Assembly (NCBI GenBank): GCA_012931725.1
Contig: CM022951.1
Location: forward strand, 35,600,809-35,664,808
Origin: Litsea cubeba
Lineage: Eukaryota > Streptophyta > Magnoliopsida > Laurales > Lauraceae
Direction of reading: 5' to 3'
DNA length: 64,000 nucleotides
Within the stretch, counting starts at the first letter, position 1. Each line of letters opens with the position of its first letter. Under the pieces are notes generated by a model that worked only from the letters and a program-made list of their open reading frames with translations, was not told where the DNA came from and did not search any database. Positions 34,578-44,476 of the stretch are shown here, one piece after another. A program made the position numbers and the translations under genes.

Positions 34578-35620
34578 TACAGCGGCGAGTTGCTTAACTT
34601 TTGTAGTCGATGTGCCTCGAAGAGATTTTTTGAAGGAGAGCCTGTGACTTGACCAAGAGTCTTTGAGCAGTCTTTCTTTTTGGTATTTGTAGCCTTTTGA
34701 GCTTCCAGGGGAATTTTATGGTGGTGAAAGGGATCACGTACCATCTCAAGGCAAAGTTTTGAAGATGACATCTGGGATGTGGATTTTGGGTTTTGACCTT
34801 GTGACCTAACAGGCTATATATGGCAGGTTAGGGGGTCGGGTTTGGTTTTGATCGTGTGACCCAACAAGCTGTATGTGGAATGTTGGGGGATCAATTTTGG
34901 TTTTGATCTTGTGACCTAACAGGCTGTATGTGGCAAGTTAGGGGATCAGGTTTTGGTTTTTGGTTTTGGTCTTGTGACCTAACAGGCTGTATGTGGCAGG
35001 TTAGGGGACCAGGATTTGGTTTGATTTTTGTGAAATGTCAATTTCAAGATTTTGGCTCAATTTGGTAGATGAGGCTGGATGGTTTGATTTTTGGAAGCTC
35101 ATGGGGCTTGGAATTTTCTTTTGTATGGTCCAATCAACTCAAAAGAGGCATGGAACCATTTTTGTATGCTCTTGGTAAGAGGGATTTCTCTTTGACTAAA
35201 AGCCCAAAATTTTTCTTCTCTTTTTTTTGTGCCTAGGTGGTCAAACCTGGCTCATATGGGCTAACCCATGGGACCTTAAGCTTTTGAAATGGCTTAGATC
35301 TCATATGGTGTCATTTTTGTAAAGAATATCCAAAATATCTCATTTGGATAGAGAATATCTAAGAATATCTTTACTTGGAGAGAATCTCTCATGATCCCTT
35401 TATTTTGGGATAGAATATCTCAAGATATCTTTCTTTTGGGAAAGAATCCGTCATAGATTGATTTTAGGAGAAAATCTCTCAATATCCCTTTATTTTGGGA
35501 TAGGATATCTCAAGATATCTTTCTTTTGGGAAAGAATCCTTCTAATTTCTTTCTTTTGGTAAGGTTACTAATTAGTAACACTTACCTCTTTCTTCTTTCC
35601 TTCTTTGGTTTGCTCTCCTC
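34578..35620. other. B 3' internal region: two repeat blocks upstream of the antisense gene
   Basis: 34578-34789 shows no repeat or ORF I can name. At 34790-35035 there are four units of about 57 bp around GTGACCTAACAGGCTGTATG. At 35315-35560 there are two units of about 110 bp rich in AATATCT and GATATCT words, including AAAATATCT at 35332-35340. The block ends 60 bases before the TATA box at 35621. Confidence 0.75.
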
Positions 35621-35628
35621 TATAAAAG
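35621..35628 (+). promoter_or_regulatory. Candidate TATA box of the antisense PMD-like gene
   Basis: TATAAAAG within CTCCTCTATAAAAGCAAGG, a good plant TATA box, 130 bases before an ATG in strong plant context (CATCAATGGCTTC, 35756). Transcription would begin near 35655 and run opposite to the element. The whole segment is missing from A. Confidence 0.6.
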
Positions 35629-35755
35629 CAAGGAGGAGGTTGGATCTCTTGCTCTTACTACTTTCTTTTGCAATAATCTCAAGAGGGCTTCAAGACCAAG
35701 AGCTTTTCTTCTTCAAGATCTTCAAGAGTTTTCTTCTTCCTCTCCATCAATGGCT

Positions 35756-35882
35756 TCAACTAAGTCTCCCTTTTTTTTTACAAGAAAACTTCATGTAGGA
35801 AAAAACAGTTCTTCTCTTTTTTTGTTCTTCTTTTCTTTTCTTTTTTTGTTCACGTGTTTGACTCCTTTTTTTTTTTCTCAAC

Positions 35883-35924
<42 letters not shown>

Positions 35925-36630
35925 TTCTTTTCTTTCTCTTGTTTTTTCATGTTTTTTTTTTTTTTTATTGTGTGGACGTTTTACGGACAGATCCGTACGG
36001 ATCTGTTTGCCGTACGGCCACGTGGCTTGTGGGCCACGGCTGTGGGCCAGCCGTTTTTTTTTTTCTTCTTTTCTTTTTCTTTTTTTTTTTTTCTTTTTTT
36101 TTTTCCTCCCCCTTTTTTTTTTTGAGAGAGTTTTCGTTTCTTTTTTTGGTTTCTTTCTCCTCCCTTTTTTTTTTTATAAAGAAAGTTCTTTTTCTTTCCT
36201 TCTTCTTTTGTTTTCTTTCCCCTTCTGTTTTTTTTTTGAAGAAAGTTTCTTTTCTTTTCTTTTTTTTTTGTTGGCTCATCATGATAATGCATTTTTTTTC
36301 GCAAATCTAGATGTTCATGCATGCCTTTAATTTGTAAATTAAACTTGTAGCATGATGTGATTGCATACCTGAAAGTGTTTGCAAATTTGGGAACTTGGAG
36401 CTTGCAGTGATGTTGAGCCCTTCCTGATTTTGCGGAGACTTTTAGGTTTCGAAAGTTTGGAGTTTCGGAGCTCGCAGCGATGTTGAGCCCATCTTCAAGC
36501 TTTCTATTTCTTTCGGGATAGTTCCTTTTCTTCGGAATTGCCCCGTCATCATGTCAAAATTTCGCCAGATTTTTTTTAGCGAGATTCTGTCATTTTGATG
36601 TTTGATCTTTTTCTTTTCCATCCTTTTCAG
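35756..36630 (+). other. Candidate exon 1 start and T-rich first intron of the antisense gene
   Basis: An ATG (CATCAATGGCTTC) opens a short frame that soon becomes Phe runs encoded by poly-T, so coding must end early if exon 1 is real. The donor site is not clear. Most of 35850-36290 is poly-T, including about 38 T in a row from 35884, broken by a GC-rich palindrome cluster at 35987-36026. The 3' end has a pyrimidine tract and TTTTCAG at 36630, shared with A. Confidence 0.45.
35987..36026. repeat. Palindrome cluster in the poly-T intron
   Basis: Perfect 20-bp palindrome ACAGATCCGTACGGATCTGT (35987-36006), then GCCGTACGGC (36009-36018) and GCCACGTGGC (36017-36026). The last contains the G-box core CACGTG. 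Confidence 0.85.
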
Positions 36631-39140
36631 GTGGTTCCTCCAGAGCGAACAAGGGTAAAGAGCCTGCTACAAGCGTACCTCGTCGATCTTCTAGATCCTC
36701 TAATCCGGCCGTTCAGCAGGCTTTCGAGAAGGTCCAGTATGTTGAGAGAAATCTGGAAGAGTGCGACTCCCTCAACAGAGATGAGATGAGGCAGCGACTG
36801 ATCACTCTCAAGGGAGAGGAATTCTATAAGATCATGGTAAGCAGTCGTCCATGGCTGATGGAAGATCAGAGCATTTTGCCCAAGCCTACCTTCTTCTTTG
36901 GTGATGCAGTCCCTGACGACATTACATACCAGAGGAGATCTTTTCAGTTTTCCTTCACAGCAAATGGTGAGAAGAAGACTGTTACTACCCGGTCGATGTT
37001 TGATCGCACCGTCTCGATTCTGAGCCTTGCCCCACGTGCCCTAAGAGGGAAGATCCTCCAAGTTGGGTGAGAAGGACAAATGTAATCAAGACCGGGGTTT
37101 TTGTCGGCGGTTCTCCTGGATATACGGAGAGGTCGCCTGTTGACATGGACTTGTTGATGCCATCCAGCGGCTACCAGGGCTCTGATTATCCGTCGGTCGA
37201 TTTAAGACCGGTGGGCCTTGGTATTTTCAGCGGTGACGGCAGCAATTGGATCAAGCCTTTTCGACTTCGAGGTCGTTTCAATGCTGACTCCGAGTGGAAG
37301 TCGTGGACTGATCGCGTCCTGCTGATTGGTGGCAGCCGTTTTGAAGGAAGCCGGGATTTTTGATGCGGTCCGCGCTTTTGGGGAGACCGTGATCTTTTCC
37401 GACGAGGCCTTCATGGCTATGCTGGAGTCGTTCCTCCCTCAAACCAATACCTTCGTTGTGACGAATGGTGAGATTGGTTTTTCTTTGAAGGAGTTGAGCG
37501 CCATTACCGGATTGCCCATCCTCGACAAACTCTATGAGGAGTTTATGCCGATTGACAGCGTCCTCGAGGGGCAGTCTGAGGAGTTCAGGCTTCTATACTT
37601 TCAGCTCGTCGCCTTCTATGATTTTTTGAAGGAGAAGGGGGGTTCGAAAGTTAGATCCAGCAGTTGGAAGAGTTTTTGCTCTTCATTCCCCAACTTCTTT
37701 GATAGTAGGGAGCCTTCTGATAGCATGACCCAGGAAGCTGGAGCTCAGGATCCAAGTTCAAAGAAGATCTTGGCCATGCAAGAAGAGTTGAGAGATTTCT
37801 GTGCAAGCACAAACGCTATATGTCCTGACATTGCACTGCGGAGAGATCTCGCTGTTTACCTCACTTATTGGCTTGGTGAGGCTGTATTTGCTGGAGGAGA
37901 TGGAACGCACATCAGGCCGCATTGTATTTTCCCGGCTTGTCAGATGGCGTTTGGAGAGCAGCTTGCTTTGGTGCCTGCTCTTTACTCCTACCTGTGTACC
38001 GAACTGCAGGCTGCTGCTTTTCTGGTTCGGCTTGGGCTTCCCATGAATAGGGTATTTTCAGCCCATATCTTTTATTCATGGTATGTATACCACTGTCCTG
38101 GCTTCCATCGGCTGGGTGCTGCACAGGATGATGATCCTCTGATGATTCGACTGGCTAAGGGCAAAGCCGTGTCCGAATCACTTTTGTTTGCCCGCATGAG
38201 GATCCGACGGTTCAGGGACGTCGAGATGGGGCAATCTTCAGTAAAGCTTTCTCCGGAGTTACGGAAGAAGGCTTTTGATTTTGGTGCCTCCCGAGACTCT
38301 ACCAGGGCGGGGTCGGGAAGGCATTATTCCTTGACAAATGCAGAGAGAGAGTGGCTTTTCAGCATACGTGTCGGCACGATGGTGTACCGTAGACATCTTT
38401 TCGTCGATATCCAGCCGTATGTACCCTCTCGCTTTGCTTTGCAGCTTGGCTTTTCTCAAGGCGTTGTTGGAGCGCCTTCAAGTATGGTGAAGCGCTTTGG
38501 AGGCTTACAGGACGGGAGAAATGCATGGGCTTTTTATAGTGCTGAAGACACTACAAGCCATGATTTCTTATCCTGTGTTACTGACTTCCCGGACTGCCGG
38601 CTTTGCGAAGTGGTTCGCGGAGAGCTTCTCGGCATATCGGGGACTTTCCAGGAAGGAGCTTGATGTGAAGCTGGTATCTGGAAAGGGCCTTGGAAAGTCG
38701 GATGGCATCCGGCGAGAGGAAGTTTGGGCCTTCCTTTCTGGAGAGAAGCACAAGATAGGCTTTCTCGGTGACCAGGGCGTCATCGGTTCTGAAGCTGTTC
38801 GAGAAATACCTGACGAGGCTTTGGAGCAGCTAGAACAGGAGGAAGCCGAACTTGGCGCTTGGATGCAAGCGGCGCAGAGGCAAGCTTCCGTGGAGTCTAC
38901 TGGCAAGAGCAGACCATCCAGTGATGAGTCAAGTGGGAAACCTGACTCCTGACAGCGGGGTAGGTTCTTCTAAGAAGCGAGCCCGCAGAGGTAAGAGGAG
39001 GAGGAGTCATCATAGCAGCAAGGAGCAGCATGAGGACTCTCCTAACTTGGAAGTTCCTCTTACTATCAATGAGGATGTGCCAGTGGATGCTGACGAGCCT
39101 CCAGAGAAGAGAAGCCGAGAAGAAGAGACCGTCGGTGAAG
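36631..39140 (+). pseudogene. B antisense PMD-like gene, exon 2
   Basis: About 830 codons' worth of sequence. Order: a basic Ser-rich start; a short helical region (E-R-N-L-E-E-C); the N-terminal region; then a PMD-like domain about 37330-38200 with G-E-I-G-F-S-L-K-E-L, G-L-P-I-L, R-D-L-A-V-Y-L-T-Y-W-L-G-E-A and A-C-Q-M-A-F-G-E-Q-L. A C-terminal region ends in a basic, NLS-like patch (K-K-R-A-R-R-G-K-R-R-R) near 38980 and an E-E-E tail. Four one-base indels disturb the frame, near 37030, 37333, 38565 and 38950; A has none at the first three. The PMD family (aminotransferase-like, PF10536) is found in host silencing factors and in transposon passengers. Its role in this element is unknown. Donor GAAG|GTATGA. 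Confidence 0.72.
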
Positions 39141-39244
39141 GTATGATTCTTCCTTTTTCTCTTTCCATTTCTTTTCATGGGATTTTTCCATGTTATGATT
39201 TGCTTCTTGTTTCTGCTTTTCTTCTTTTCTTTTTTTTTAAGCAG

Positions 39245-39355
39245 AGGAAGACTTGGTGATGCCTGAGGTTCCAACCGATGAGGTGGTGATGGATCCTGTT
39301 GAGGCACCTGAAGAAGAACCGAGGGACTCTGGAGTAAATCCAGAATCTCCAATTG
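39245..39355 (+). CDS. B antisense gene, exon 3
   Basis: 111 bases, phase 1 at both ends, acidic (E-E-D-L-V, P-E-E-E-P-R-D-S-G). Intron 2 (39141-39244) starts GTATGA and ends in a T tract with TTTAAGCAG, a tandem NAGNAG acceptor; use of the first AG would add one codon. Donor ATTG|GTATGA. Confidence 0.68.
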
Positions 39356-39424
39356 GTATGACTTCTTTTGATCCTTTTTTTTTTGTTTGTGACTCGGCTT
39401 GCTAACACATTTTTTTGTTGCCAG

Positions 39425-39535
39425 CTGACTTGCCACAGGGTTCTGATGACTTTGAACCATCGATGGACGCAAATGTTGATGATGCTTTCGATGAGTTCAT
39501 GGAGGAGGAAAGTGTCCCGCCAGTCGTCGAAGAAG
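39425..39535 (+). CDS. B antisense gene, exon 4
   Basis: 111 bases, again phase 1 on both sides, very acidic (D-D-F-E-P-S-M-D-A, E-F-M-E-E-E). Intron 3 (39356-39424) is 69 bases, GTATGA...TTGCCAG. Donor GAAG|GTATTT. Exons 3 and 4 have equal length, equal phase and similar composition, so one may derive from the other. Confidence 0.68.
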
Positions 39536-39610
39536 GTATTTTGCAGTTATAACTCTGATAATGATTTTCAAACAGGGTCATATTCATACCTTTTTGTGTT
39601 TCCTTTGCAG

Positions 39611-40545
39611 GTTTTGAAGTGGCAGAGGAGGATCCGTCGCTTCCAGAGCAAGAGATGCCAGAGGTTGATCCAGAGGTAGAGATTCCTGGGACCAGTTCTG
39701 ACAATATTGAGGAGATTCCTCGCGCTGAGATTCCTTCCCGAGCAGGAGCAGCTTCAGCTGGAAAGAGTTCTTTTGTTACTCTTTCAACAGATGATGACAG
39801 GAGTAGCCGACCAACGGAGTTGGGCGAATCCTCAGCTGGGCCATCTCTTCTTTTTGCGAAGAAGGTGGTGGTGCGAGTTGTGCGCTCTTGGATTGAGACT
39901 CTCTTTTCTGGGCACTTGGAAGTCGGATTTGGCATGATCCAGCATGTGCAGGAGATTCTCAGTGATGCTGAAGAGGCTGGTCTGGATGTCACAGGTGCCA
40001 GGGCGATCGTTGATAGGATCATTGCACTGGGTGACAAATGGTTTGAGACCGTGAGTTTGGCTGATGACCAGTTCTTCAAGGAGATGTTCCTGGATCCTGC
40101 TGATAAGGCTAAGTCTGACCTGGATGAGGCTACAGAAAGCAGGAAGGTGGCAGTCCGAAAGAGGAATAGAGAAGAGCTAACCATCATCGAGCTGACACAT
40201 GACCTTAACATCCTTGATAGGGAGGTCGATGAGGCCAGGAAACGTCTTGAGCATCTGCAGGCACAAGTCGCTGCCAAGTGGACTGCTATAATAGAAGCTC
40301 GCGACAGGGAGAGTGCCCTGATTCACCAGGTTGCAGAGGCCGAACGGGTTCTCAAAAGGAAGTCTGATGAGGATGAACAATGGCAAGCTGCTCGAGGTAA
40401 GCTTCCTAGTGTGAGAGAAGGGGTACAGCCCACTCCAGCATCTCATGGCAAGTTCCTGAAGAAGCGTGCCTTGGAATCTTTGACGGCTGAGGCTAAAAGT
40501 CTGCTTGGGGAGCTGAACTCTTGGCTGGAGACCATTTTTGATTGA
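39611..40545 (+). CDS. B antisense gene, exon 5 (helical domain and coiled coil)
   Basis: 311 codons without a break, in phase with exon 4 after intron 4 (39536-39610, GTATTT...TTTGCAG). It begins with an acidic Pro/Glu-rich stretch. A helical domain follows (V-V-R-S-W-I-E-T-L, G-F-G-M-I-Q-H-V-Q-E-I, A-L-G-D-K-W-F-E-T). A clear coiled coil occupies about 40150-40400 (R-E-V-D-E-A-R-K-R-L-E-H-L-Q-A-Q-V-A). It ends W-L-E-T-I-F-D with TGA at 40543-40545. The coiled coil suggests self-association or a protein partner. I do not recognise the helical domain. An intact exon next to a frameshifted exon 2 hints that some breaks could be sequence errors. Confidence 0.75.
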
Positions 40546-42275
40546 GTTCCTGTATATCATCCTTCTCTTTTTTTTTGGTACCACTTGTATTTTTTTTTGG
40601 TACTTATTTTTTGTAGTGCTTGTGAACACTTTTTTTTTGGTACCACATGTATTCTTTGGTACTTTTTTTTTTGTAGTGCTTGTGAACACTTTTTTTTTGG
40701 TACCACATGTATTCTTTGGTACTTTTTTTTTTGTAGTGCTTGTGAACACTTTTTTTTTTTGTTATCCCTACGCTCACTTTAATCTTTTTGTGATAAAAGT
40801 AATTGCTAAATGGGATGCTCTTTTTTTTTTTGTTATCCCTACGCTCACTTGAATCTTTTTGTGATAAAAGAAATTGCTAAATGGGATGCTCTTTTTTTTT
40901 TTGTTATCCCTACGCTCACTTGAATCTTTTTGTGATAAAAGTAATTGCTAAATGGGATTTGATCAAAAGGTTGTCATTTTGTGAAAATCTTTTGTCAAAT
41001 GATTGTTTTGGCATGAAAGCCAGGTTTTTGTTTGTGGCATGGAAGCCAATTTTGGCATGAGAGCCAGCTTTTCTTGTGGCATTGATAGCCGAGTTTTTTT
41101 TTTTTGTTTGTGGCATCTATAGCCAATTTTGGTGGCATTGATAGCCATTTTTTTTTTTTGAAATCCAAGTTTTTTTTTTTTTGTGTTTGTGTGGCATTGA
41201 TAGCCGGTTTTGTTTTTTGGTGGCATTGATAGCCGGTTTGTGGCATTTGTAACCTGTTTGTGGCATTTATAGCCTGTTTTGTTTTTTGGTGGCATTGATA
41301 GCCGGTTTGTGGCATTTATAGCCGGTTTGTGGCATTTATAGCCTGTTTTGATGGCATTTATAGCCGGTTTGGTTTTCAAAAAATGCAAGTATCGACTAAA
41401 AGTCGCCTCCCTGCTGAATGTTCTTGCAAGTATCGATGGAATGTCGCATCCTTGCTCATTCGGTTGCGAGTATCGATGGAATGTCGCATCCTCGCGGATT
41501 TTGGTGCAAGTATCGATGGAATGTCGCATCCTTGCTTTTCAAAAAATTTGGTTTTGCGGGTACTGACTTGATGTCGTTTCCCCATGATTTTTGAAATTTG
41601 TGGTTTTCTCGAACCTTTGGGTTATGGATATCAACTGAAATGTTGCGTCTCCATGGTTTTTTAGGTTTTTTCGAACCTTTGAAATTTGGGTTGTGGATAT
41701 CAACTGAAATGTTGCGTCTCCACAGTTTTTTAGGTTTTTTTCGAACCTTTGAAATTTGGGTTGTGGATATCAACTGAAATGTTGCGTTTCCACGGTTTTG
41801 GATTTTGCAAGTATCGACGAAATGTCGCTTCCCTACGATTTTGGAAGTGTCGAACGTGGTTCGCTTGCTTCCGATTTGTGCGAGTATCGACTAAGCGTCG
41901 CTTCCTCGCGGTTTTTGAAAAACCATTTTTTTTTTTGTTTAAAGACACGAGGGTCATAAGTTTTGACCTAAAACCATTTTGGCGGTAAAAGGCAGGGTGG
42001 ACTAGGGTGGAAATCCCTGAATCCGGATTTTGTTTCAAACCATGAATTTTGGGTTCAAGGGTTGGAAATTTTGGTCAAGTTAGGGAAAGGTTCCTAAACT
42101 TGGATATATATATTTTTTTTGAACAATGAAACGATGAAAGTAAACATTGTTTTAGATTTCTAGAAATTTCAATATTTGACATGAAAATTCTAAAAAAAGG
42201 GTGGGTTTAGCGAGCGTGTACCTGGAAACCGGTTTTGGCCATACAGGCATTGCTTTTACCCAGTTGGGTAAGTCT
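40546..42275. repeat. B spacer between antisense gene and pol: minisatellite blocks
   Basis: Non-coding. 40570-40755: about 60-bp units with GGTACCACATGTATTC; 40621-40680 and 40681-40740 are identical base for base. 40755-40965: three about 67-bp units with CCCTACGCTCACTT. 41008-41370: GGCATTTATAGCCGG array. 41385-41545: CAAGTATCGATGGAATGTCG units. 41590-41800: three units around GGATATCAACTGAAATGTTG. 41930-42275: no clear repeat. Confidence 0.85.
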
Positions 42276-43299
42276 TCAAGGGTAGTACCGCTTTAAGAAC
42301 TTGCCATTGATGGGCAGCATACATCTGTCACCTTCCATGTTTAGGAGTGCGTATGCGCCATTGGAGAAAACTTTGTCGATGACGTAGGGTCCCTCCCATT
42401 TTGGCTCGAATTTGCCTTTGGACTTGTGAGCGAAAACCATTGGTCTTTTTACCTCAAGAACTAAGTCATTCTTTTTGTAGGCGCGTTGTCTGACCTTTTT
42501 ATCGAAAGATCCTGCCATACGTGCTTGGTAAAGTTCAATGCTTTGTTGAGCTTCGAGCCGTCTCTCATCGAGATTGTCCAGCTCATGGAGCCGCAATTTG
42601 ACATTGCTTTCTTGAGTCATGTCATTTTGCAAAGATACCCTCAAGGAAGGAATTTGTACTTCCAAGGGTACGACAGCTTCGCATCCATAGACCAAGGAGA
42701 ATGGTGTGCTATGGGTTGGTCCTCGAACGGTGGTTCGATAGGCCCACAAAGCTTCAGACATTTTGTCGCTCCAGTCTCTTTTGTGACTAGAGACCATTTT
42801 TTTGAGGATTTTGCAGAGTGTCTTGTTGAAAGCTTCTGCTAACCCGTTTGCTGCCGGATTGTATGGAGTTGAAGGACAGCTTTGGATTTTGTATTTGTCG
42901 CAGAACCTGTAGAATCGATGATCCCGGAACTGTGGTCCGTTATCATGGACGAATCTTTTGGGTATGCCGAAACGACAAATGATGTTGGTGCGTAGGAACT
43001 GAAGGACTGATGAGGTCTTCATTTCGTTAAACGCAAATGCTTCTGACCACTTGGAGAAGTAATCCGTAGCGGCGAAGATGAAGCGATGACCTTTGCTTGA
43101 AGGGGGAGAAATAGGACCTATGATGTCCATACCCCAAGCTTCGAAAGGCCATGAGATCGCTGTAGGATGTAGCCATTCTGGAGGCATGTGAATGTAATCT
43201 CCATGAACTTGGCATTGTTGGCAGCGCTTAGCAAATTGCATTGCGTCAGCTACCATGGTAGGCCAGTAATATCCTAACCTTTTTATCTGATCATAGAGC
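42276..43299 (-). pseudogene. B integrase
   Basis: 326 open codons at 42276-43256, nearly the same as A. It has C-Q-Q-C-Q, Asp in G-M-D-I-I-G-P, Asp in H-D-N-G-P-Q-F, Glu in A-N-G-L-A-E-A-F-N-K, then Y-G-C-E-A-V-V-P-L-E-V and K-W-E-G-P-Y. All three catalytic acids are present. The zinc-finger start is one frame off (break near 43300), so a complete integrase is not made from one frame here. B keeps integrase but not RT. Confidence 0.88.
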
Positions 43300-43730
43300 T
43301 TAGGTCCAGCCTGATGAGCTCCACAAAGACCAGCATGAACTTCTTTGAGTGTTTTCTTCAGCCTCTTGTTGTGATAAGCAGCGTAGAAGTACTCCGTTGA
43401 AGGATTTCCTGTAAAGGATTTTTGAAGGAATATCCAAATGGAAGCTTGGGGTTCGCCTTTGGATGCTTACCCGTTCTTTTGGATCTTCAGGTAGGATTCC
43501 GAACATAATGTAATCAATGAACGGATCCCTCCAGTCGCCAATTGAAGTTTGCAGGATTGAAATCCGACTTCCGACCACTTGGTGGCATTCAGCAACTGCT
43601 TGGTGTGTGTTAAGAGGAGGAAGGATTCTTCTTTCGCACACTGTGACTTGCATGTTTTCCCCTTCCTGGATTGCCATGGATGCGGCAAGTCCGACTAGGG
43701 CATCTGCACGTATGTTTTCACCTCTTCTTC
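43300..43730 (-). pseudogene. B remnant: end of archaeal RNase H and integrase zinc-finger region
   Basis: Matches the last part of A's second RNase H region (after its final active-site Asp) and the segment with D-P-F-I-D-Y-I-M-F-G-I-L-P-E-D-P-K-E-R and I-L-Y-R-K-S-F-N-G-V-L-L-R-C-L. It is fused at 43731-43735 to the protease region by the 2.95-kb deletion. After the junction the protease frame reads into the wrong frame and stops. Confidence 0.82.
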
Positions 43731-44476
43731 TTTTTCACCTTCATACATCTGTGAGTCTGCGAAGTGGATTTCTTTACCTTTGAAGGGTTTTCTGTCCGCA
43801 AAGACTCGATGTATCATGCCGTCGTCGCCAACAAACTTGATGCATTGATGTAGAGTTGAAGGGACAACACCATTCTCATGGATCCAAGGGCGTCCGAGAA
43901 GGATGTTGTAGCATGAAGGGGTCTTTATTGCATACACTGTGACCTCAGAGATAAGATCACCGATCTGCAATTTGAACCTGATTTTGCCGATAGGCCTTTG
44001 AGTATTCCCATCGTATCCAAAGATAGATACAGATGTGTGGCTCAGTTTGCTGGGTGGGATGCCCAACTCTTCAAGAGCCGATGTGGAGATAAGGTTGAGT
44101 GCAGAACCTGGGTCGATCTGAACTCTATGCATAGGCATTTCCTTGATATACCCCGTGAAGTACAGGGGTCGGTTATGCCTGGTTTCGCCAAGTAGGAGGT
44201 CATCCTTTGTGAAGGCGATGGTTGCACTGGCTGCTTTTTTAACCGAGAGGCATTCAATGCATGATCCCTCAGTTTTCTTCTTTTCTCCCTTTGAGGAGGC
44301 TTCTGAGTTTTGACCCGGTAATCCATTTCAATTTGGAGGACTTGTGGGGCATGTTTGTCGACATCCTCATTCAGCTTTTGTAATTCCGAAATGAGATTAT
44401 CACGAGTGTGCGGAGACATTCGCAACAAATCTAGGATGTGCAGACGTGCAGGTATGTGCTTGAAGTGTTCAATCAA
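43731..44476 (-). pseudogene. B protease, truncated at the deletion junction
   Basis: The retropepsin-like core is present: V-Q-I-D-P-G-S-A-L-N, F-G-Y-D-G, N-I-L-L-G-R-P-W-I. It has the same gag-side lead-in as A (M-I-E-H-F-K-H-I-P-A-R-L) but a frameshift near 44310. The frame ends just after the deletion point with K-T-Y-V-Q-M-P. The long linker that in A follows protease is gone. Confidence 0.85.

Noticed and set aside
35756..36330. Long Phe-rich plus-strand frames and Lys-rich minus-strand frames
   Set aside because: They are translations of poly-T runs, differ in length with homopolymer size, and have no family similarity.
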